Virus record (IMG/VR): IMGVR_UViG_3300021957_000275
Coordinates: 1 to 25,337 of that record
Reading direction: 5' to 3' (one strand)
From: a virus
DNA length: 25,337 nt
The position numbers and the translations under genes are program-made. How positions within the stretch are numbered: position 1 is the first letter of the stretch; each line of letters starts with the position of its first letter. Below, in pieces: positions 1 through 7,723 of this stretch. Under the pieces are notes generated by a model. The model worked only from the letters and a program-made list of their open reading frames with translations. It had not been told where the DNA came from and made no database searches.

Positions 1-231
1 TACAGGTTCAAAAGTTCTGTCACCAGCTAGTTGTAGTTGTCTGCCTCTGAATAATACAGGGACAGGAGCTACGACTGATGAAGGAAACTGAGCACCCTTA
101 ATCATGAAGGAAGATAGTTCAACGTCACCTTGAGCATAAGCAGGGAAGTTACATGTTACTTTGAACATGTTTGAACGTGCACCACCGCCTACTAGCTTAG
201 ATTTAAAATCGTCAACGCCTAAAATTGCCAT
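1..231 (-). CDS. 19: Tail tube protein gp19 (N-terminal 77 codons, runs off left edge)
   Basis: This is the start of the T4-type tail tube subunit, which stacks in hexameric rings inside the contractile sheath. The visible N-terminus begins MAILGVDDFKSKL, followed by a GGARSNMFKVTCNFP stretch and later VAPVPVLFRGRQLQLAGDR, the pattern of gp19 homologues in which the receptor strand and the tube-fold beta sheet begin. The ATG at 229-231 is preceded by a strong AGGAG Shine-Dalgarno (coding strand of 234-240). It lies 14 bases after the sheath stop codon, which is the standard gp18-gp19 order. The 3' end is outside the window, so the length cannot be compared with the roughly 163 residues of T4 gp19. 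The identification rests on sequence pattern plus position. Confidence 0.93.
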   Translation of the reverse strand, partial: MAILGVDDFKSKLVGGGARSNMFKVTCNFPAYAQGDVELSSFMIKGAQFPSSVVAPVPVLFRGRQLQLAGDRTFEPV

Positions 232-245
232 TATTCTTCTCCTAA

Positions 246-1931
246 TTAACTACCGGCGACTTCTGAGAAATCGACTCCGGTTCTTGTTGCAATAAAGTTA
301 AGTGAGATGAAGTTAATAGACCTTGAAGGCTTGATAAAGATATCAGCAACAAATCTATTAGCATCAATTACTTGACCTGTGTTGTTTGTAGTATCACATA
401 CGACTCTAAAGTCTGTAACACCACGTCTTCCTTTCACATCTCTTAAGAATGGCTCAAGAAGATTTCTGAATTGAGCTCTAGTAAACTCATCGTTAAATTC
501 GAAGAGTTGTCCCTTAGCTGCAGTAGATACTGCTTTCTCAATTACAATGAATAATCTTCTTACGTTGATTCTATCAAATGCACTTGGCTTGCTCAATAAT
601 GTTTTGTCTCCAAATAACATAGTACCTTGACCAGGGAAAGAAACGAGAGGATTAATTCTTGCTTTATAAAGCATGTCTCTATCAGCCTTTTTAGGATTAT
701 ATGCTAATTTAGTAACACCAAATAGTTGGCCTCTTGTTGATCCCGCAGGTGAGAACCATGCGTCAGCAACATTGTCTGTATTTGCACAAAGACCTGCACA
801 AAGACCAGAAGCTCCTAACCATCTGTATACGTCGTTATATTTGTCATAAACATAAACAGCACCAGAATCTGTTGAAGCGTAAGAAGTAGAGGCTAATGTG
901 TCAGCCCACGCTTTTACGGTAGTAGCAGGAGCAGCGGCTCCAACTGAATCTTCGATCGGAGGTGATACAAAGGCCATACAGTCTTTTCTTGTGTTACATA
1001 TTGAAATAAGTTTATCTGCAATATCTTTTGCGCCATTGGCGTCTGGATATGCAAACAAAAGGTTAACATCGACAGTTTCAGCATCCGCTAAAAAATCGTA
1101 TGCGGTACCAAGCTCTCCGTGAGTTGGAGCATTATCGTCGGTTCCATTTGTCAGGTCAGCAGTAATTACTGTATTGAGAGTAGTAAATACAGTATCTGCA
1201 GTCACGTCACCGATACTATCTCCAGCATCACTTAATCCAGTAGGTGCTAAATTTGAGTAGACATACTTAGATGTTCTGTTAATCACTTCTTTATAGTAAT
1301 TAGATGTTCCATCAGGCTTTTTAGAATCTGAGGCCTGAGAGACGAGTTGGAAAGTTTCTATAACTGATCCAGGTACTCCAGTCCAAAGTCCTAGTGAATC
1401 AACGACTGCGATATTCATCTCGTCTAAGGTAACAGCGTGTGATGATGCCGTAGCAGTATCGGATGTTCCTGGAGCTACGTCAAAGGCTGCTTGAACGCCA
1501 GCGGCTAACGCCCCAAATGATGTCGCGTTGGTTGCAACTAAGACCTGTAAAGAATTACCTAATTTCCCGGGATATCTTGCGTGAAATGTCCCAGTAGCGA
1601 TAGATTGACCTTCAAAGTCGTCTAAATTGTTAATTTTTTGTGCAGTACCGTCGGTCGCGTTTAGGTGACCGTCAGTTGATGCTCGTACTACTTTTAGTGC
1701 ATTACCATACTTTAAGAATGATGCTGCAGTTAAAAAGTATTTTGCTGTATTGTCGTCCGGTGTTCCGAATATACTTGCTAGTTCTGTTTCTGAACCAACC
1801 GTAGTAACTTCTTCTACTGGACCCCAATTAAAAGCTCCTGCGAATCCACCAATACTGGTTGATACGGCAGGTATTACGCCCGATGCGTCAATTTCATTGA
1901 CTTGGACGCCTGGTGATACTTGAAATGCCAT
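246..1931 (-). CDS. 18: Tail sheath protein gp18
   Basis: This is the contractile sheath subunit, 561 residues against 659 in T4. The N-terminus has the sheath signature MAFQVSPGVQVNEID, followed by GGFAGAFNWGPVEEVTTVGSE (about residues 28-48), matching the SPGI.L.E and GKFQWGP blocks of T4 gp18. The C-terminal third has FNDEFTRAQFRNLLEPFLRD, then RRGVTDFRVVCD and DIFIKPSRSINFISLNF, the conserved inner domain that contacts the tube and neighbouring sheath subunits. The middle (about 90-300) is Ala/Thr/Asp-rich and is probably the variable outward-facing insertion. The start ATG is preceded by GAGAGGAC and by an exact T4 late-promoter octamer 65 bases upstream. It is shorter than in T4, probably because of smaller surface domains. 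Confidence 0.95.
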   Translation of the reverse strand: MAFQVSPGVQVNEIDASGVIPAVSTSIGGFAGAFNWGPVEEVTTVGSETELASIFGTPDDNTAKYFLTAASFLKYGNALKVVRASTDGHLNATDGTAQKINNLDDFEGQSIATGTFHARYPGKLGNSLQVLVATNATSFGALAAGVQAAFDVAPGTSDTATASSHAVTLDEMNIAVVDSLGLWTGVPGSVIETFQLVSQASDSKKPDGTSNYYKEVINRTSKYVYSNLAPTGLSDAGDSIGDVTADTVFTTLNTVITADLTNGTDDNAPTHGELGTAYDFLADAETVDVNLLFAYPDANGAKDIADKLISICNTRKDCMAFVSPPIEDSVGAAAPATTVKAWADTLASTSYASTDSGAVYVYDKYNDVYRWLGASGLCAGLCANTDNVADAWFSPAGSTRGQLFGVTKLAYNPKKADRDMLYKARINPLVSFPGQGTMLFGDKTLLSKPSAFDRINVRRLFIVIEKAVSTAAKGQLFEFNDEFTRAQFRNLLEPFLRDVKGRRGVTDFRVVCDTTNNTGQVIDANRFVADIFIKPSRSINFISLNFIATRTGVDFSEVAGS

Positions 1932-1995
1932 TTTTTTGTCCTCTCAATTTGAGTTATTAATAAGTTTTCATAATACGGTTATGTTCAATCAGTAT

Positions 1996-2003
1996 TATTT
2001 ATA
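1996..2003 (-). promoter_or_regulatory. T4-type late promoter upstream of gp18
   Basis: The coding strand reads TATAAATA, identical to the T4 late-promoter -10 consensus recognised by the gp55-type late sigma factor. It sits in the 83-base gap between the gp17 stop and the gp18 start, so the predicted leader is about 55-60 bases. It would give separate high-level expression of sheath and tube, the most abundant tail proteins. The 14-mer at 1996-2009 is a perfect palindrome, so the same octamer also occurs on the plus strand. Confidence 0.8.
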
Positions 2004-2014
2004 TAAATAAAGTT

Positions 2015-3613
2015 TTAAAGGTGTTCGACCTCAAACCATACATTACCTTCTCCATCGCCCTTTCCATCAGCGACACTACTATGTCCGTCATTAATAATTC
2101 CAAACGGCAATAAATCATCGTGTATTGCCTGCAATTGTTCTTTATACAACATGTTTTTCATGTCGATATTTGTTATTCCCTGAAATATATCAGTTGTTGT
2201 AAACCATGCGAATAATACTAAATTCATTACTAAGTCATCATGGTTAGGAGCTTGGGCTTCAAACGAGTTACCTCTTGCAACAAACGTACACATTTCTTCA
2301 ATAGTATTAGCATCAACAATGTGAAGCTTTTTTTGTCCTATCAAATCTTTAAATGTAGAACAACCTATTCTTTTTACTCGTCTTGTCATTGTTGCACCAA
2401 TCGCATTTGCCTTAACCTGCGATTCAACAAACATATTTTCGTATTCCAAATCATAATATAATCCATTACAAACTACTGCACCTTGGTCATTAGATTCTAC
2501 TATAATGTACGCTTCGTTATACAGTTTAGCATATTTATAGCACATATCAGGTAATAGCATTGGTGATATATTATTATCTCTAAATACACAAACCTGTTTA
2601 AACGGGTTTACAGAAGTATCTATAACAGTAAATGTACTGTAATCTTGCCCACGACCTTTAGATACATCAACCGTCATGACGTATTGGTGATCTTCAATAG
2701 CCTTTTCGTAAATATATAAGTTTTCGTTCCATGTCATAGGACGTAAAGACTTTTGAGCAAGTAAGTCACTCGCATCAATTAAAGTATTTCCTCTTCCATG
2801 GAAGTTATTACCAAACTCCTGGTCAAACTGCAGCTCTGAAGTGTTTGATATTGTCTCAGCTTTCCACTTATCATCTCTTCCTGGAACATCCCACCAATCA
2901 ACTCTAAAAGCTTTATACTCATTCGTATATGTAGTAGCACCTTCCCAAATCCTGTGAAACACATTACCAATACCGTTCGCCGTAGAAGTAATAATAACCT
3001 TAGTATCTTTACCTGACGAAACAACTGGATATGTTGAAGTATAAAATTGCGCGTCGTTTTCCACAAAAGCAAACTCATCTAAGAACAATAAGTTAATAGA
3101 CAAACCACGAATAGAACTGCCAGAGGTAGCCGATGCAATTATCTTAGAGTTATTGCTAAATTCAATAGAGCCTTTATTTAGTGCCTTACATCCAGGCTGT
3201 AAGAAGAATGGCAAATTCTCTAACATAAGAGTAATACGAGCTAGCATTTCTCTAGCGGTAGCTCCTTTGTTTGCCAATATCGCGATAGTCTTCTCAGGAT
3301 GAAAACACGCATACCATAAAAGATACGCTACTGCAGAAATTGATTTACCTGACTGTCTACACGCGAGAACTACTGAAAACCGATTATCATTAAAATGATT
3401 AAACATGTTTTTCTGATATGGATACAAATTAAACGGAACTAAACCATCATCTAAAGATATAACCTTTAAATAGTTAATAGCGAAATACCCAGGATCCATC
3501 ATACATTGTCTGTATTCCTTGATCTCATCTTCGCTAAATTGACTTTCTACTCCATCCTTTTTTACATTAGGATTTCCTAGATAGCCTTCATGTTCATTCT
3601 TCGGGCGTGGCAT
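2015..3613 (-). CDS. 17: Terminase large subunit gp17 (packaging ATPase and headful nuclease)
   Basis: This is the DNA packaging motor that docks on the portal, pumps DNA by ATP hydrolysis and cuts the concatemer. At 532 residues it is shorter than T4 gp17 (610). ATPase domain: Walker A CRQSGKS at 85-91, Walker B LLFLDEF with D179-E180, and coupling motif IITSTANG near 207-214. RNase H-like nuclease: VDVSKGRGQDYS with D316, IVESNDQG with E373 and NHDDLVMNLVLFAW with D459/D460, corresponding to T4 D401, E458 and D542. The ATG at 3613 lies inside the last codons of gp16 (20-base overlap in another frame). Only a weak purine-rich AGAAG precedes it, so translation is probably coupled to gp16. Confidence 0.97.
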   Translation of the reverse strand: MPRPKNEHEGYLGNPNVKKDGVESQFSEDEIKEYRQCMMDPGYFAINYLKVISLDDGLVPFNLYPYQKNMFNHFNDNRFSVVLACRQSGKSISAVAYLLWYACFHPEKTIAILANKGATAREMLARITLMLENLPFFLQPGCKALNKGSIEFSNNSKIIASATSGSSIRGLSINLLFLDEFAFVENDAQFYTSTYPVVSSGKDTKVIITSTANGIGNVFHRIWEGATTYTNEYKAFRVDWWDVPGRDDKWKAETISNTSELQFDQEFGNNFHGRGNTLIDASDLLAQKSLRPMTWNENLYIYEKAIEDHQYVMTVDVSKGRGQDYSTFTVIDTSVNPFKQVCVFRDNNISPMLLPDMCYKYAKLYNEAYIIVESNDQGAVVCNGLYYDLEYENMFVESQVKANAIGATMTRRVKRIGCSTFKDLIGQKKLHIVDANTIEEMCTFVARGNSFEAQAPNHDDLVMNLVLFAWFTTTDIFQGITNIDMKNMLYKEQLQAIHDDLLPFGIINDGHSSVADGKGDGEGNVWFEVEHL

Positions 3614-4025
3614 CTATAATCTTCTTATCTTTATTTTCTTTATCGTGCTTCATAAACAATCTTTGCAAATCTGTAGTACTTCCTACAAATAAATTGTTGT
3701 TTGTTACTTCTTTCTTACCTTTATTTTCGTCGTTAAGGTCTCTATTGCTTTTTTGTAGATCCATAAGCTTATCGGTTACATCACCAATATCTTTAATTGC
3801 TTTAGATAATACTTCAAAAGCTCTAGGATGCTCTGACTCTCTTGCAAGTTCAGCAAGTACGTCAAGAGATCTCACACCAGTTTCGATGAGATCTTTATAT
3901 GTTTTTCTGGAAAATTCATAATCATCTTTGACCTCTTTTTGTGTAGTGGTCAATTCAGTTTTTTTGACTTTTTTCTCAGGCAAGTTCTTATTCAGGCTTT
4001 CCTGCATTTTCTCTAATTTATCCAT
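3594..4025 (-). CDS. 16: Terminase small subunit gp16
   Basis: This is the small terminase subunit, 143 residues (T4: 164), which forms a ring, binds packaging-initiation DNA and regulates the gp17 ATPase and nuclease. The N-terminal ~30 residues are Lys-rich (ESLNKNLPEKKVKKTE). The central block, about residues 45-95, contains SEHPRAFEVLSKAIKDIGDV and DKLMDLQKSNRDLN, close to the SEHPRAFEV...LLDLQK coiled-coil oligomerisation region of T4 gp16. An AGGT ribosome site lies 5' of the ATG. It sits between gp15 (7-base gap) and gp17 (overlap), the canonical order. Confidence 0.93.
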   Translation of the reverse strand: MDKLEKMQESLNKNLPEKKVKKTELTTTQKEVKDDYEFSRKTYKDLIETGVRSLDVLAELARESEHPRAFEVLSKAIKDIGDVTDKLMDLQKSNRDLNDENKGKKEVTNNNLFVGSTTDLQRLFMKHDKENKDKKIIDATPEE

Positions 4026-4032
4026 AATGTAC

Positions 4033-4779
4033 CTATGTTATACTTACATTAACAGTATAGTTATCATCCTCATCTGCGTCGGCAGGAGTTATTGTAAAAT
4101 CCATATTCTCTAATATGTTAGCGCCGCCAGGATCAGCATTAAAGTCTAAATTAATTTCTCTAATAACACCTTGATCTGCAGTAGGCCCAAAGTACTTCAT
4201 TTTCATAACAAAGTCAAATTGGTATATTAATGCTCTACGAGTTTGAAAGTCTCCCTCGTAATCATCTTGAATAGTAACAGCATTTAATATAATAGGAACG
4301 TCCTGCTTATAATCAAACCCAGTTACTGGATTAATTGTTACTGTATATTCTGGTTGAAAATACGGAAGAATTTGTTCCATAATTTGTAAACCATCATCTT
4401 GATTTTTGGCCATAGCAAATAGTGACATATTAATATTATACGCTACGGCTTGTTTAATTGTTTTCTTTTTAGTAGAATCTGTCGCGTGGTTTTCTACTAT
4501 CTGATTTCTCTTTGCTAACTTCTGAGTAGAATCAATATCCATAGAAGTTATTTCGAATCCCATTCTAGGCAACTTAATAGCCATTGTGGCATCTTGACCC
4601 GTTATGGAATCTAGCCTAGATAAAAACTTTTGTTTAGGTCCATATGCTAATGGCACTTTAATCTGATTTAATACATTACCAGAACCATCCTGCCTAATAA
4701 CGCTAATGTTATTAAATATAGTACCAAATAAAGCTACTGCTTTTCGTGTTGTTGCGTGGTAAAAGTGATTTCCAAACAT
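4033..4779 (-). CDS. 15: Tail terminator / sheath stabiliser gp15
   Basis: This is the hexameric protein that caps the finished tail tube and sheath and connects the tail to the neck; 248 residues (T4: 272). Family features are MFGNHFYHATTRKAVALFGT at 1-20, IKVPLAYGPKQKFLSRL at 40-56, and QIMEQILPYFQPEYTVTINP at about 132-151, matching VEQILPYFQPHF of T4 gp15. Start and upstream stop are fused as TAATG (one-base overlap with gp14), with CGGAG located inside the gp14 C-terminal codons. This suggests translational coupling and balanced gp14:gp15 synthesis. Confidence 0.93.
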   Translation of the reverse strand: MFGNHFYHATTRKAVALFGTIFNNISVIRQDGSGNVLNQIKVPLAYGPKQKFLSRLDSITGQDATMAIKLPRMGFEITSMDIDSTQKLAKRNQIVENHATDSTKKKTIKQAVAYNINMSLFAMAKNQDDGLQIMEQILPYFQPEYTVTINPVTGFDYKQDVPIILNAVTIQDDYEGDFQTRRALIYQFDFVMKMKYFGPTADQGVIREINLDFNADPGGANILENMDFTITPADADEDDNYTVNVSIT

Positions 4780-5708
4780 TAGTATGTCTCCGACGCGTCG
4801 CCAAACGGATTAGTTTCAGTAAAGTCCAAGAATCCATCAGCCTCTACTTCGAATGCATAGTTTTCAGCTTGATCGTCACTAGGGAAGGCTTCTGAATCTG
4901 CTACATTGTTTATATCTGCAATATAACAAGTATTAGTTGATTCTGATCCGACAAGTCCAAGAGTTTCAGATACTATAAAGTCTTTTGCATCAGTACTGCC
5001 AATAACTCCTATGTTAGACACCGAAATAGTAGCAGCAATATCTGAGGTTTTAGTAAGTGTCTGAATTTCTCCATATACACTTATCGCAGGGTCTGTTGAA
5101 ATTACTTGAGTTACAGTTTCACCTAACTTAAAGTGATTTCCCCCAGTAACATCGACTGTCATACCGACCTGGTATGATTGCTGTGCTTGTACTCCGTCAA
5201 TAGCCTGCACACCAGTTTCGAAATCTTCTTCATTATATTCGAATAGGCTACATTGCATTTTATATACTGGAAGATTTGAAAGCTGGTAAAAGGGTTGCTC
5301 ATCTTCTACAAAAGAAATCTCAAAGAACGAATTAGACATTGGAAGAAACAGCAAATCACCTTCTTGAGGTTTATTTGTTTCTACTGTGTTATTCCACACA
5401 CCTACTAAGTTTTGCCATTGTCTTCTAGAAATAATAAATGTAGCCTCATCCCTAATCTCAAGACCAAATTTTTGGTAAAGATCTCCAGAACCTTCAAACC
5501 CATCGGTGTTTTCAATGTAGGCTTCAATAAGATAAGCATCATCAAATTTAGATGCAGTATCTTCGCCTAATATGTTATCTCTAGAAACTAAAGTTCTTGG
5601 AACGTAATATACGTCCTGACCAAAAATCTTAAGGGATTCAATAATTAAATCCTCATATAAGTTTTGTTCTGACTTTACTGCCTGAGAGAAATATACGCTT
5701 CTTGGCAT
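4779..5708 (-). CDS. 14: Neck protein gp14
   Basis: This is the neck (head-completion) protein that with gp13 closes the portal after packaging and forms the tail attachment site. It has 309 residues (T4: 256). The N-terminal 110 residues are typical: SVYFSQAVKSEQNLYEDLII, IFGQDVYYVPRTLVSRD, then FEGSGDLYQKFGLEIRDEAT and ISRRQWQNLVG. The region after about residue 170 is acidic and less conserved; it may account for the extra length. It starts 3 bases after the gp13 stop, with AGGAT in the last gp13 codons serving as ribosome site. Confidence 0.92.
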   Translation of the reverse strand: MPRSVYFSQAVKSEQNLYEDLIIESLKIFGQDVYYVPRTLVSRDNILGEDTASKFDDAYLIEAYIENTDGFEGSGDLYQKFGLEIRDEATFIISRRQWQNLVGVWNNTVETNKPQEGDLLFLPMSNSFFEISFVEDEQPFYQLSNLPVYKMQCSLFEYNEEDFETGVQAIDGVQAQQSYQVGMTVDVTGGNHFKLGETVTQVISTDPAISVYGEIQTLTKTSDIAATISVSNIGVIGSTDAKDFIVSETLGLVGSESTNTCYIADINNVADSEAFPSDDQAENYAFEVEADGFLDFTETNPFGDASETY

Positions 5709-5711
5709 ATC

Positions 5712-6458
5712 TTATCCTGTATAGAAGTCAACTGGTTGTTCCCAGTTTAATCTGACTTCTTCATTTAATTTTTCTATTTCTTCCTTAGCATCTTCTAAAA
5801 TTTGACGGCCATTAAATGTAACACCACCAGGCATTACCATACCTTCAAACTTAGAAAGATTTACGCCCCATTGCATTTTTATTAATGCTGTGGCATAGCG
5901 CTTTAAAAAATAATCGTTATATACATCAGTATACGTTGTTGGATCTAGTATTCTATAACACTCAATAATTATATACTCATCAACTTCTACTTCTTTAGAC
6001 CAATCCATATCAATACGTAGTTGATTTTTGTGCCTATCGAAGCTAATATGTTTAGTATCTGAATCCATAATAAGATCTAACATTGACAACCACTGTTGTG
6101 CCATTTCATATTCTACTAATGATCCCATATAACCAAGAGAATACATGTCATTTAAATGCATCTGATATTGAATATCAAACATATTATGACCACCGCTTTC
6201 TCTTAGTGGAAATATTTGAACTACATCTGTCACTAAATCAGGTATGGTTAAATACCCGTTAGTAATATCATCGGCCGATACTTGATGCTTTAGAAATACT
6301 TTTTCAATCGCATCCGCGTGATAGTGCTGATAAAACTGTAAAGCTTCATCAATTCTATCTTCTACTTGATCGTCATCAACATTAATCTCTACAACTGGCG
6401 CGCCGAGAGATCTTAGACAATATTCTATTAACGTCGTTCTTGAATTAGGTTTAGCCAT
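5712..6458 (-). CDS. 13: Neck protein gp13
   Basis: This is the portal-proximal neck protein that binds the filled head and is followed by gp14. It has 248 residues (T4: 309). The N-terminus has the family signature RTTLIEYCLRSLGAPVVEIN, followed by VDDDQVEDRIDEALQFYQHYHAD (residues ~27-49). The central region carries a long run of aromatic/acidic residues typical of the family (TDVYNDYFLKRYATALIKMQ, ~176-195). It is the first gene of the neck-terminase-tail block and has its own exact late promoter 34 bases upstream and a GGAG ribosome site. Confidence 0.92.
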   Translation of the reverse strand: MAKPNSRTTLIEYCLRSLGAPVVEINVDDDQVEDRIDEALQFYQHYHADAIEKVFLKHQVSADDITNGYLTIPDLVTDVVQIFPLRESGGHNMFDIQYQMHLNDMYSLGYMGSLVEYEMAQQWLSMLDLIMDSDTKHISFDRHKNQLRIDMDWSKEVEVDEYIIIECYRILDPTTYTDVYNDYFLKRYATALIKMQWGVNLSKFEGMVMPGGVTFNGRQILEDAKEEIEKLNEEVRLNWEQPVDFYTG

Positions 6459-6491
6459 CTTTTTTTAACTCCAATATCGCTGTACTACTAT

Positions 6492-6499
6492 TATTTATA
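6492..6499 (-). promoter_or_regulatory. T4-type late promoter upstream of gp13
   Basis: The coding strand reads TATAAATA, ending 33 bases before the gp13 ATG and overlapping the final codons of the preceding oxygenase gene (stop at 6495-6497). The exact consensus and ideal spacing make it a likely start of the gp13-gp17 transcript. It also separates the accessory cassette from the assembly genes transcriptionally. Confidence 0.8.
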
Positions 6500-7118
6500 A
6501 GAGTTTTAATCCTAGTTGAGAATCTCCATAACCTATATTTCCATCGGCCATAAAGTTCATGGCGATAGAGTATCGAGGATTTATACCAAAATATGGTTCA
6601 ATTTTATGGTACAGATAACTTGGAAATATTGCAAGCACTCCCTTTCCTGGCTGAATAGTAAAACTATCTCCATTAAAAGCATTAATTCTATCACTCATAA
6701 TGGTATACGACGTCTTATTAACTCCAATACTACTAAAGGCTAAACTGCCACCATCTTTTGGTGGTATATCATCTAAGTAATATACTGCGCTAAAAATAGA
6801 ATTAGTATGGTTATGCAAATCTGAGCCAGTCTTTGATTTGCACTTAGTAGACCAGGAAGAATACATCTTAAATTGCGTACTTCTATACTCAAAAATCTCG
6901 TTTTTATAGTCGTATAAGTGTTTTAATATAATTTTCTTTTCTCTTGGAAATTCATCTAATATTGAATATGATTCTGAGATTTCACTGCCAGAATCATTAG
7001 TGGTAGTGAAATCTTTTAATTTTATTGAATCTAAAGCAGACATGTCGTCTTCAATTTTAGTTATTGCAAGAGGACTTGCAAATAATGGTATAACATCAAA
7101 CTGTTTTATATTAAACAT
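6495..7118 (-). CDS. Phage 2OG-Fe(II) oxygenase-like protein
   Basis: This looks like a non-haem iron, 2-oxoglutarate-dependent oxygenase of the group (TIGR02466-like) common in marine T4-like phages; the substrate is unknown. Of 207 residues, the visible cupin motifs are LHNHTNSIFSAVYYL (His102/His104 as candidate iron ligands, ~101-115), a G-G-S-L-A-F strand, GVLAIFPSYLYHKIEPY with His171 as the distal ligand, and NPRYSIAMNF with Arg182 placed to bind the 2OG carboxylate. A clear HxD is not seen (the motif is HNH), so the metal set needs a structure model. The ATG follows the stop of the upstream gene directly, so it is the last gene of the accessory cassette. It could hydroxylate a virion protein, a host protein or a small molecule. 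Confidence 0.75.
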   Translation of the reverse strand: MFNIKQFDVIPLFASPLAITKIEDDMSALDSIKLKDFTTTNDSGSEISESYSILDEFPREKKIILKHLYDYKNEIFEYRSTQFKMYSSWSTKCKSKTGSDLHNHTNSIFSAVYYLDDIPPKDGGSLAFSSIGVNKTSYTIMSDRINAFNGDSFTIQPGKGVLAIFPSYLYHKIEPYFGINPRYSIAMNFMADGNIGYGDSQLGLKLL

Positions 7119-7709
7119 TTATTTACTCATATTGTATTTAAAATCAATTATAGCAAAAGTATCTTGCTTTTGAAACTTTGTATTATAGCCAGTTTCAATA
7201 GAAGGAATCATCGTTAACTTTTTAGTAATTTTGTATTCAATACCAACCCATGTTTGCATTTGATTATATTCGGCTTGATTATTTTGATACGTGTGATTCC
7301 AATGTGGTTCAAACGTAATAAATGGACTTCCTCCTAAAATTTTTATGTTATTTGGAGCATAACCAAATTGTGGCCGATATCTAAGTACGTTGTTTTTATT
7401 TTCCCTAATTCGATGTTCAATCCTATGATTATACCAAAAGCCATTAACATTAAACCATTTTCGTTGATATCGTAATCTATGCTCGTGGTTATCTCCATTT
7501 TGAACGTATCGGTATTCAACTCTATTTGGAGAATTTGTAAAGTCGTATCTTAGTAAACCTTGGCTATAATCTTTATCAAAATAACCTCTAGTACCTATTG
7601 TAACATTACCCTTTTTAATATACGCGTTAACTTCGGTATAGTTAAAGTCTTTTGCCATAGTTGCTACTGGCATCATTAGTATTATTATAAAACCAATTAT
7701 TTTTTTCAT
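7119..7709 (-). CDS. Exported protein, predicted small outer-membrane beta-barrel
   Basis: A 196-residue protein starting MKKIIGFIIILMMPVATMA, a textbook Sec signal peptide with likely cleavage after Ala19. I chose the ATG at 7707-7709 because AAGGAAA precedes it at good spacing and the signal peptide begins there; the open frame extends 22 codons further but would put a charged leader before the signal peptide. The mature part (~177 residues) has no hydrophobic helix and alternates aromatic/charged strands, for example RVEYRYVQ, HEHRLRYQRKWF, NHRIEHRI and TFAIIDFKYNM, ending near an aromatic strand. This resembles small KdgM-like or acid-stress porin-like barrels, but the family is not certain. 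It lies 14 bases after a membrane transporter-like gene. An exported barrel inside a late phage operon is unusual. Confidence 0.6.
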   Translation of the reverse strand: MKKIIGFIIILMMPVATMAKDFNYTEVNAYIKKGNVTIGTRGYFDKDYSQGLLRYDFTNSPNRVEYRYVQNGDNHEHRLRYQRKWFNVNGFWYNHRIEHRIRENKNNVLRYRPQFGYAPNNIKILGGSPFITFEPHWNHTYQNNQAEYNQMQTWVGIEYKITKKLTMIPSIETGYNTKFQKQDTFAIIDFKYNMSK

Positions 7710-7723
7710 TAGTGTTTCCTTTA

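Noticed and set aside
898-1122. Plus-strand open frame inside the sheath gene
   Set aside because: Shadow of gp18 with no ribosome site or recognisable protein; all real genes here are on the minus strand. The same applies to the other plus-strand frames.
2779-3078. Minus-strand 99-codon frame inside gp17
   Set aside because: It runs through the conserved terminase region in another frame, with no supporting signal.
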